Of a stretch of DNA of 64,000 nt, positions 55,603 to 64,000 are shown piece after piece. The DNA lies in NCBI GenBank assembly GCA_003008705.1, contig PDUO01000017.1, positions 757,032 through 821,031 on the forward strand. Reading direction: 5' to 3'. This DNA is from Pezicula radicicola (taxonomy: Eukaryota > Ascomycota > Leotiomycetes > Helotiales > Dermateaceae). The notes under the pieces are model-generated. The model searched no databases. It was not told where the DNA came from and saw only the letters and a program-made list of their open reading frames with translations. The translations under genes were made by a program, and so were the position numbers. Each line of letters begins with the position of its first letter. The stretch's first letter is position 1.

Positions 55603-57694
55603 TCACAAGCCGACTTGAGCCTCTTCATCCAAGGTTCTTCTTCCCTCTGGTGAAAGAATGGCAGGTTCTCTAACCTTCTCAGTCTCTGCTTCAGGATCAG
55701 CTACGACCTGCCGAGTCTTTCCCCAAGCAAAGTTGTCCATGTTCCATAGCGCATATAAGAGGACTGCAATATTTAGGAATGGCCCAAGAAAGACATAGAC
55801 AAAAAGACCAACAAGATACTGCACACGCTCTCTAATTCCCCGGGGGCACCAAACAACAATTAGGACATAGTAGATCAAAGGAATAATCATGACAGAAGCA
55901 AAAGAGAGGATAAGCCACCACTTCACGACTAAAAGATAAGAGTTAGTGAGAATTCAAGAATATCAAGGAAAACGAGTACTTACAAGTACAAGCTTTGATA
56001 AAGCTGGCTATACTCGCAATAATGAACGGATTTAAGTACCATGTTACGACATTTGCGATGGCAAGGATACGTTCGAACCAATTAACACCTCTTGCAAACA
56101 TGAGATAGAGATCATTCGATGTTGCGCCGAGAGTCCAGCGTCTCCGTTGTGACAAAAATACAGCCCAAGAGTGAGGGACGTCTGTATAAGCTCTTGCATT
56201 CAACGCCTGACGGGTTCGTGCTTTTGGACGAGCTGATAGCATTAGACAAACATGATTTCGATCTTCGCTAGCCGTTGCTCGAATCTGCTTAAGCATATGA
56301 TCTGTTGGGCTAGGAAAGTAACCGAAGAGCTCCAGTAGAACATGGTCGCCGCATGTCGTTTCGCAGATCTTCAGAAGTTGGCAACATCCGGGAAGGCATG
56401 AAACTTTGTGTGTGGCGATAGATTGATGCAATCGGCGCAAGCACTGGGAAATCATGTATTCCGAAGACTGGTACAATGACCAAGGCGACCACTTGGAGTT
56501 AGTAAAGTCGACAGCTACATAACCGCAGACACCAACAGTATCTTTATAATGAGCTTGTTTAAGCAATTCGTCGATACAGTTGGGAGCGAAGACAGTGTCT
56601 GCGTCCATCCCAATCAAAAGGTCCACCTTCGACATACCTGCATCGATGAGAAGGAAATTTGCCATGAGGCCAAAGAAATAAGGAGACAATATAACGGCAG
56701 GTCGTGTTAAACGGATGTTGAAGTTGTAGAGGAAGGATCGAATGAGAAGAAGGCCATCACGTTTGCCTTGATTTTGTTGCTTAATGACGCAGCAATACGG
56801 AATGCCTCCATAGGAGCCTTTTTGAACGACGACGTCCATCTGACTTCGCTCCCAACCTGTATATGCAGCTTTTACAGTTTCTCGCGACGTTCTCACTGTA
56901 AGAATATCCTCCAAAAGATAGTCCGCTGTCGTCTTGTCCATTCCTGCGCCGCGAACTCGGCCATCACAAACGATCATGATTGCCTTTTTGTGCTTGTCGA
57001 TATTAATTTGTTCAACAAGACAATCTAGAGATTTTGTGCATTCTTCCCGAGTTTCGTTATAGCAGGGGAGCAGCAGAACCATGCTTTCTAGTCTCGCGGG
57101 GAGGTATCTTTTTTCGGGAACAACGGTACGGAAAATCGTATGTAGAATGACAGAGAAGACCATTATACAGTTGAGAGCGACGGTTATTGTGATGAATGGG
57201 AGCCAAATATAATAATACTTTGGAAACCACCATGTGAAAAATATAAATAGGCCACTAGAGTACACTTATTAGCAAGAAGAGATGCTTTGCGGTCATTCGC
57301 TTACTCACTTAATTACCAACAGAGGAGTTATAATTAGCCACTTTGTTATTGCAATTTTCTTCTCCCCGGCCACAATGGTCTCTGGAAAACGATCCACTGG
57401 CTCCCCTATAGGACGCTTACTAACAAGCTCAGATAAAGCGTCAATGGAATGATGGGTCAGTGGAAGCCGCTTTTCAGCATGTTTTGACTGCTCAGGTTCA
57501 TTGACTTGGGAAATACTGATAGCATCGGTCTCCGCATTGGTTATTTCTCTTGGCAATATTGCTACACCAATTGTGTCAGACTGAAGTCGGTCAGGTTGGT
57601 ACGTCTCTGGTGGAGAACTTGGTGCAGGGTCTCGAAATGGGTCAGAATGGAGTGAAGAAGCAACAGAACGAGGCCGTGAGACTATCTCCTCCAT
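55603..57694 (-). CDS. Chitin-synthase-like family 2 glycosyltransferase
   Basis: A processive membrane glycosyltransferase of 660 residues from exons 57694-57309, 57254-55984 and 55928-55603. Residues 1-115 are a disordered cytosolic region. Two membrane segments lead to the GT-A core: LLPCYNETREECTKSLD, MIVCDGRVRGAGMDKTTADY, LLIGMDADTVFAPNCIDEL (the DxD-type acid pair), VGVCGYVAVDF, SCLPGCCQLLKI, ASEDRNHVCLML (the acceptor-side ED acid base) and SQRRRWTLGATSND (the product-binding Q-x-x-R-W signature). Three or more membrane segments follow, and the C-tail is short and acidic. It belongs to the chitin/hyaluronan synthase-like group, but lacks the myosin or cytochrome-b5 parts of classes IV-VII. 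Donor sugar is not readable. The adjacent divergent dehydrogenase suggests a uronic-acid donor or product. Confidence 0.88.
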
Positions 57695-59138
57695 TGGGCA
57701 GGTTGTGTTGATTCTGGAAGTAGTCTCAAGGTAAGAAGTGTTATAGAAGATTTAGAGGCGTCAGGGTTTGCTGTGAAATGAGTGGACAGTGCAAAATTGA
57801 CAGAGACGTTTGTTAAAATGAAGGTTTGGAGAACGGACATTATGAAAACGGAGCAGCATCTTTATTATGAGTTTAATCGTCTGGAAACTCATAGCTGACG
57901 GTAACAACGGAAGGCCGAGTCCCTTCTTGCGACCTGGTTGAGAAAGATTCAATTCCAGACAAGTCTGTCGGATGTCTGAATTCAAATTTCAAGAAGACCA
58001 AAATGATATTCAGTAGGGTCGCGCACTTTTCCAACAATAATGTTATTAATCTACCAATCATAAGATACCGTCACAGTTCGCAGCTGAGAGTAAAGAGAAA
58101 TAAGCCACCGGAGGCCCGAAAAATCGTTACTTAACAATGGCCCACAAAGCAAAAATTACCCAATAGTAGCAAACTATACAGCAGCTGCAGGTCCCGAGAA
58201 ACCTTGTGTGACAATCGCATGCTCCCCAAACCCCCGAGTCCAAGGTTCTGGAAATCGTAATCTCCAATTCCGCCTTTTTGGGAAGTATTATGATAGAAAT
58301 TCAACAGGCGAAGTGGCACTGCAGCCAATAACAAGTACTATTTTGGGTGAGAATAAGCGAGCGACTTGAATTAGTGAGCTGTCAAGTTATACAGATACGT
58401 ATAACAAGGGGTACAAAGTACCAGAAGCACTTGGCATTACTACGAATAACCACATGGAATCCCCATGGCCTCGGAGTTTGCCTTAATAACGACTCCTTCT
58501 TGTCGCTCGCAGGTACCCATGGGCATTATTCCTCGTTTTCCGGCCTATCAATCGTCGCCAAAATCGCAAAATCTTGTTGTTTGAAGTATGGCTTTTTGCG
58601 AGATCACGCCAAGATCTGCTCTTCATCTTTTTGGGGTCATTTTTAACGTCTTTCTAGACTCCTGTGCAACGAAGTATCTCGAGAATGGCACGCCTTGCGG
58701 CTCTCTCCGTCAATGCTGCCAGATTCTGGCTTCTTGATCTTGCATCAGACGAGTCCAGCGATAGACGACGCTTTGCGAATGCGAATTCCCTGGAAATATG
58801 TCCACTATGCTTCCAATTTCTGAGACAGGCGTCAAAATCAGGTGAGTCTGGTCATCATTCGATCGTCTCTTCATTTCATGGCAGCTGACCTTAATATGAA
58901 TCTTTGGGCCTGTAAAGCCGCATGGAGAAACATTATACCAGAAAAGGACATACGAAATTGTTCTCCTTGCCTGAGGCGTTTTCAAGAAGAAATCTGATGC
59001 ACTGTACCTTGAGTACAATGAAATTTTTGTTGAGATATAAAAGACAGAGTCTTTCTCTCAGAAAATATCCTCAAACACAGTAAGACCCTCAGACAATCTT
59101 TAGCACACTCTTTTACTTGTTCTCTACCAGCATCAGAA
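57695..59138. promoter_or_regulatory. Shared upstream region of GT2 and dehydrogenase genes
   Basis: The 1.44 kb between two divergent starts carries both promoters and could co-regulate them. A TATA box (TATAAAAG at 59036-59043) lies about 95 bp before the dehydrogenase ATG. Several open frames occur on both strands without family features. Confidence 0.55.
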
Positions 59139-60582
59139 ATGCTCCATTCACAAATCACGAAATGCAAGCATGGTATTGGGTTCACGGGCGAGCACCTCAT
59201 TCTACCCATTGGAAGCTCTAATACCTCCTTCAACGCAAAAGAAACGCTTCATAATGCTGCACCATCAACACCACCACCAGAAGAAAATACGTCGGCCTAC
59301 TTTCTAAAGCCTGAAGGAGCAGCTCTTTCTCCTGTAACCGACCATGAAATACCGCTTGTGGCTGTCATTGGTGTAGGTTATGTTGGTCTCCACCTTGTCC
59401 AAGCATTCTCGAGATGCCACAATGTCATTGCCTTCGATACTTCAAAGGATAGATTGTCATCCATTGTCGATCAACTTCCCAACATCAGCAGAGTAACTCT
59501 AACTTCAGAGGCTTCTCAGCTCAGTGCTGTGACTCACTTCCTGGTTTCCGTTCCGACGCTTTTAGTTGCTGGTACTTCTGTTGTGGACACTTCATATATT
59601 CGATCAGCTTTAGCTACCATTTCTGTTCGTGCTCGAGTTGGATCTACCATCATCATGGAGAGTTCAGTTGCAGTTGGCATGACAAGAAGTCTTCTTAGGG
59701 ATATCATCCAAACACGCGGCTTGAAAGCTGGCATGAGCCCAGAGGTGGGAAACGCCAATAGTGCTCAAAAGGCTTACGCTGACATTAATGTAGCGCGTGG
59801 ACCCTGGCCGCATTAGTCCACCAGTTCAGTCCATCCCAAAGATCATCTCTGGCCTTGATGATCTGGCACCAGGCTCACTTGCCTCCATCAAAAATTTGTA
59901 CGAACCAGTATTCGACGACCTCATCCTGGTCTCATCTCCAGAAGTAGCGGAAATGACAAAACTGTACGAGAACTGTCAACGCATGATGTGTATTGCCTAC
60001 GCGAATGAAATGGCAGACGCTTGTCGCTCTCTTCCAACACCGATTGATCCTTTCGAAGTCTCAAGAGCTGCGACAACAAAGCCGTTCGGATATCTTCCTT
60101 TTTCACCATCGGCTGGTGTTGGGGGTCATTGTATCCCTGTGAACCCACATTATCTATTCAGCACCAGCGACTTTCCTCTTCTTAGGCACGCTACAGAAAC
60201 GATGGCTCGCAGGCCAGCCATGATGGCTGATCGGGCAATGGAAAAGCTGCTACAGAGAAGGAAATCTGGGTCTCAGATAAAGCCAAAAGTTTTGGTCGTT
60301 GGTGTTGCATTCAAGCCTGGACAGAGTGTTTTGTCAAATTCCCCTGGAGTACAGATGCTCAATCGTTTTCTCGAAAATTGGGAGGCACATGTTACTTTTG
60401 CAGATCCGCTTGTCAACGCTGAGGCTGTTCCCCAGGCACCACGACTAAGCGATGAGACAGAATGGAATTCGAAAGTCTTAAAAGAGTTTGATCTTATTGT
60501 GGTTGTCATGAAGCAAGTTGGCTTGGACTATAGCGTTTTGGATAACTTGGAGGGTGTAGTTGTGGAGTGTTGTTGTCAATGA
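59139..60582 (+). CDS. UDP-sugar 6-dehydrogenase, WecC/WbpA/TviB-like
   Basis: An NAD+-dependent nucleotide-sugar dehydrogenase that oxidises C6 of a UDP-sugar to a uronate. Exons 59139-59744 and 59794-60582 join in phase to 464 residues. About 70 residues without known motifs precede the fold. Then come the NAD-binding VAVIGVGYVGLHLVQAFS, a VSVPTL strand, SSVAVGMTRSLLRD, GLKAGMSPERVDPGR, SSPEVAEMTKLYENCQRMMC, catalytic GVGGHCIPVNPHYL with the active Cys, and VLVVGVAFKPGQSVLSNSPG. The HCIP(V)xP version is that of bacterial UDP-GlcNAc/UDP-ManNAc dehydrogenases; eukaryotic UDP-glucose dehydrogenases carry GGSCFxKD. So the product is likely a UDP-N-acetyl-hexosaminuronic acid (inference). It stands head-to-head with the GT2 gene. 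Bacterial ancestry is possible. Confidence 0.88.
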
Positions 60583-60849
60583 CAAGAAATGACAAGTCCA
60601 GGTCGACGGATGTGTATCAAAATATTCCATTAATTTCATTTCTCACAGTCGTGGTCTTTTATTGGTGCTTTTAGTGTGCTGGAGTTGCATTATATCCGTA
60701 TTTGATAAAAGAATTGAACTTTTAATTGTCCAGAAAGAAAATCAGTTCCGCGAGCCAAGACAGCCTCAGCTCTAATGAAACCGGTGCATTTCTTTCCACT
60801 TGCGATCCGGCCACGATACCACGAATTATGTACTATCGGCAGCCATTTC

Positions 60850-61835
60850 TCATGCAACTGGGTCAAAGTCGTTTTCCTTGGCAAGGTTTCTCGAAGGATG
60901 CGAGGGATCCAATGCATAGCAAAACCAATGACTAGCACCCACTCTCCTGAAGCCCTGCGCCCTCCAAAATGCAATGGCCTTTGATTTGTTTTCCTCAAAT
61001 ACACGTTTTTTGGTTGCCTCATCAAGACCCGGGGCATTTGAAGAATCTGAAGCTGTATTTAGTTGTGTTGGCCACGCAAACACAAATGCTGTCTGTTTGT
61101 CTATGGCTTCGTTGATAAAAGCCTGTACGATGAACGTCGCAAGTCCCCCTCTCCTCTGTGCCATAGCAACCTCAATCGTCTCGATAATGGCAAATTTAGA
61201 CCAGTTTTCAGCCTCCCAGTTCAATTCCCCTGGTAGGTTTGACCAAGCACCAGTGCCTCTCTCGGGTCCATTGCTCTGAGCGGACCATTGAGCCTTAAGT
61301 TTTCCGCCTTCATCGAAGATCGTATGAGCCAGGTCCATGCAGTCATTACTCGGGGCATCCATTTCCTCATGCCACTGTCCTATTTCAATAACATCAGGGT
61401 CGATAACCCTTCCCTTGGCACTCCCTGCAGTGTTACGAGCTCCCGTGCCATCAACGTATGTGCAAGAGATTTCAATGATCTCATCAATGTGGCTCTCATA
61501 ATCCGGTTTGATTTCCGTTGTCACAGTAAGTGTTCCAAGGGTAGCAGTTTCAATGGTGGAAACTTTGGCTTCCACCATATCATCTTCATCCATATCATCC
61601 TCCATGTCATCATCATCGAACGATGTATGCACTCGCACGTGATTTCCAGGGACAAGCATATCTTCGTCGGGATCCTCAGAGTCAGAATTGGTGTAGTATT
61701 CCATGAAATCGCCTTCATTGGCACCACCCAACATACGAGCCCTGGATGGTCTCAGTAAACGAAATTTTACTCTCCCGCATTATATGGTTGGAAAACTCAC
61801 CTCTTGACTCGATGTTCATCTTGGTTGTTACTCAT
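60850..61835 (-). CDS. GNAT-family acetyltransferase with acidic N-terminus
   Basis: A 308-residue protein from exons 61835-61801 and 61741-60850; the short first exon encodes MSNNQDEHRVKR and gives a basic start (KRARM). Residues 13-65 are very acidic (DSEDPDEDML, DDDDMEDDMDEDDM). The rest is GNAT-like: DLAHTIFDEGGKL, WSKFAIIETIEVAMAQRRGG (an acetyl-CoA R/Q-x-x-G-G/A-like loop is seen as QRRGGLAT), AFVFAWPTQLN and the final AIAFWRAQGFRRVGASHWFCY. The last segment is the family's C-terminal strand. It converges tail-to-tail with the dehydrogenase, 267 bp apart. The acidic region suggests a nuclear or cytosolic protein; an acetylation role in the nearby polysaccharide route is only positional. 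Confidence 0.75.
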
Positions 61836-63504
61836 TATTAATAGTAGTATTAAACTTTGTCCTCTACGGACAACAAATTATGGCGTTGCGAATATTGATT
61901 TTAGTGTTGTGGTGATGAGTCGTTAACTTTGAGTTTTCATCTTGGAAAAATTACCAACCCCTGTAATCACGTGGTGACAAACATTATCGAGGAATTAATT
62001 ACAAGCTGCTTAAAGGGTTTCATACATAAATTTTTAGTATAATGCTTTACCAATGATCAAGAATCTTTTAGACTAACAACATCTTTCTGTATCATGTAGT
62101 TGTAATTACGTAAAGCACGTGATATTGTTCAACCTAGTAATCTCCAGTGGCTATGAAGTTGTACGAAGCAAGTTGAAATTCGAGAAGGAAAGACTCAAGT
62201 AGTATTATATTTGTTACACATTTAGAGATAGAAAAAAAAACTAATATGCACTTCTGGGCCACTCACCATCTTCAACACAAAGTACGAAAGGTACCAAAAT
62301 ACATTGTAGTTAGCGAGCCCCTTTCTTTTGGCCAAGTAATACCTCGCTTATTCATACGTCCTTGCCATACCAGTGTTAAGGTATTGATTGTACCTAGTGC
62401 TCGACTACCTTCGAATATCATAAGCACAATATTCTATGACCTGTGATCACTGCACATGAACACTCAGTCTATGATATCATGATGTTTCACTTACACTAGC
62501 CACAGGACTTGGAAATTATTTGTGTCATCAAATTTTCTTCTTCTGAATTTTGAAAATTGTATATCGTCATGCTCTAGGGGTTTCAAGTTCACTCCTGGAT
62601 GCTCTGCTTAGCTGCTCCAAATCACGAGTTCAGGAATCTTTCATACTAAACTACAGTGAATAGAAAATTTATAGGCTTGTTGAAACTATTACAAGTAGCA
62701 TTAGATCCGGCTTATCCAGGGTGAAACTCGTTGAGGTTCTACATAGGTTTGTCATACGCTAGGAATGTCAGCTTTACAGTCCCACAAGCTTTCTGTTCCT
62801 ATTAGGACTTGTGTAGCCTTAAACATGTTTAACTTCAGTAACTCACCTAACTTGAACACCTGATTCTAAACAAGTCTTACGCATCTAAATAAAAGTAACA
62901 GCAGCATTGATTCTTACAAAGTAGCAACTGTATGTTTGGAAATTGTGAGGCCGGAAATTTACGCTGCCTCAAGCTTAAAAGAAAACAGGTAAAGGTGTTA
63001 GTAACAGAGCAGATAAAGGTTTTAGTAATAATACTATTAAAATTAGAATATGTATATGTTTTCATTACCGAATTAAACCTTGTTACTCTTACTCATGTTA
63101 TCCTATTATATGTATGGAATTTCCACGACCCTTAGATTGACATTGCCCAATAATCATACAACCAAGTATAGCACTTTCATTACAAATGCTAGAGCATTGC
63201 GATAGAGCCATCTTGCACTATACCACGCTATATCGCAAAGCTCCTTGAGAAACTTGACATGTGGCAAAACAATCACACATAATAACACAATGTAAAAGAT
63301 CCCCTTTATTCTGTAAGAAACTTGATAGTATAGCACCTTAGGAGAGCTGGCAGTTTGCTGAAGTAATGACATCGCATGATGTAGTGCTTTCTGAGAACCG
63401 ACTTTTAAAAGTCGCAAATTTTGACACAAGTCCCCAGTGTGCAAATTTGTCCACCCACTTTGGTAAAATTGTTTGGGACAGCCAACGCTCTCTTGTGGAT
63501 GTCC
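61836..63504. other. Intergenic region with small transmembrane open frame
   Basis: No supported gene in 61836-63153; it should hold the promoter of the GNAT gene. It contains a copy of the GAGTAACTCA dispersed motif (62830-62860). The last part includes the membrane-protein-like frame at 63154-63372. Confidence 0.5.
63154..63372 (-). other. Possible relic copy of neighbouring membrane-protein C-terminus
   Basis: A 73-codon frame from the ATG at 63372, in the same direction as the partial gene at 63505. It has one membrane segment (IKGIFYIVLLCVIVLPHVKF) followed by LCDIAWYSARWLYRNAL. The neighbour has a membrane segment followed by LCDFGERAYRLAL. The shared order suggests a tandem relic or a duplicated last exon. 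Too short for certainty. Confidence 0.3.
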
Positions 63505-64000
63505 TTAGAGGGCCAATCGGTAAGCCCGTTCTCCGAAATCGCACAGATCCTGATACAAGTGAATTTCCTGATACAGCTCATACATGACAGAAGAATATAT
63601 CAGAGTAAAAGTTAGCAACAGAAGAATGAGAACTCCGAGATACGAGGGTTCTCTCAAGAGAATTAGATTGAGCAAAGGCTGCCTGTAGGAGTCCTTGTGA
63701 ACTTCTACGGGCTTTTCTCGTACTATCACTTTGGCTCCTAATTTCTCTTCTAGCTGTCTCACTGCTTGTCCTAGTGTCACTGGTCTCTCTGTTATCTCTG
63801 CTGATTCTAATAGCTCTGCTGACTCTGCTGACTCTGCTGACTCCGACCTCTTTGAACTTATTTCATATTTCTCCCTTGCCTCTACAGCAATTTCGTCATG
63901 CCCTGTGGTCGAATTGCTGTTGGTGACTGGAGAATTACTACCCGAGGTGCTAGTTGGTGAATTTAATCTTATAATTGTTGAAAGATCGGAGGAGATCGAT
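63505..64000 (-). CDS. C-terminus of single-pass membrane protein, 5' part beyond window
   Basis: The frame is open from 64000 to a TAA at 63505 (164 codons seen). It starts in a Ser/Thr/Asn-rich stretch (STSGSNSPVTNSNSTTG), goes through a Ser-Ala-Glu repeat (ESAESAESAELLESAEI) and a helix (VTLGQAVRQLEEKLGAKVIV). It ends in one membrane segment (YLGVLILLLLTFTLIYSSV) with a short tail (YQEIHLYQDLCDFGERAYRL). Tail-anchored, possibly with a coiled coil before the membrane. Not recognised; the amino-terminus and any signal peptide lie outside. Confidence 0.55.
   Translation of the reverse strand, partial: SISSDLSTIIRLNSPTSTSGSNSPVTNSNSTTGHDEIAVEAREKYEISSKRSESAESAESAELLESAEITERPVTLGQAVRQLEEKLGAKVIVREKPVEVHKDSYRQPLLNLILLREPSYLGVLILLLLTFTLIYSSVMYELYQEIHLYQDLCDFGERAYRLAL
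63814..63843. repeat. 9-bp coding repeat CTCTGCTGA, three units
   Basis: Three perfect units start at 63814, 63823 and 63832, encoding the Glu-Ser-Ala repeats on the minus strand; a related unit lies at 63797. Length is a multiple of three, so slippage would keep the frame. Confidence 0.85.

Overview
The window looks like nuclear DNA of a filamentous ascomycete (Pezizomycotina). Genes are split by many 46-90 bp introns with GTAAGT-type donors, CTAAC/CTGAC-like branch sites and YAG acceptors. Gene types agree: a Zn2Cys6 regulator, an AA9 lytic polysaccharide monooxygenase, a STAND/NLR-type N-terminal fragment, F-box/2EXR-like genes and a chitin-synthase-like GT2. Class Leotiomycetes (Helotiales) is my guess from protein flavour only. 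All exon structures were read by eye from splice consensus, reading phase and family continuity.

Layout. 1-5.6 kb: a partial HExxH metalloprotease-like gene (-) and a low-complexity Pro/Gln/Tyr-rich protein (+). 7.5-11.3 kb: housekeeping pair DBP4 (-) and RPC37 (+) sharing a 0.2 kb promoter. 12-24.3 kb: an NLR-like remnant, a Zn2Cys6 factor, an FMN 2-hydroxyacid oxidase, a DHDPS-family lyase (frameshifted), an aldehyde dehydrogenase (one in-frame stop) and an intact amino-acid permease; this resembles a small catabolic cluster in decay. 24.8-25.6 kb: an AT-rich island (about 21% GC) and a tandem duplication. 25.7 kb: a secreted AA9 protein with an unusual copper-histidine segment. 27.7-40.2 kb: a TauD-family dioxygenase, two Dal5-type MFS transporters, a decayed gene and a second TauD gene broken by one missing base; together they suggest uptake and oxidation of organosulfonates or related compounds. 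41.7-48.4 kb: DDB1, 3-hydroxyisobutyrate dehydrogenase and a membrane-linked GNAT protein. 50.9-55.5 kb: small membrane proteins and two F-box/2EXR-like genes, one with an in-frame TAG. 55.6-61.8 kb: a chitin-synthase-like GT2, a divergent nucleotide-sugar dehydrogenase with a WecC/TviB-type active site, and a GNAT acetyltransferase. 63.5 kb to the end: C-terminus of a membrane protein running off the window.

The best candidate for an undescribed system is the 55.6-61.8 kb module. A processive polysaccharide synthase next to an enzyme that probably makes UDP-N-acetyl-hexosaminuronic acid, plus a possible acetyltransferase, could make an acidic amino-sugar polymer. Other themes are a high share of GC-AG introns (3 of about 50, all GCAAGT), four otherwise intact genes each broken by a single lesion, and two families of short dispersed intergenic motifs (TCGCTTAA, often in hairpins, and GAGTAACTCA).
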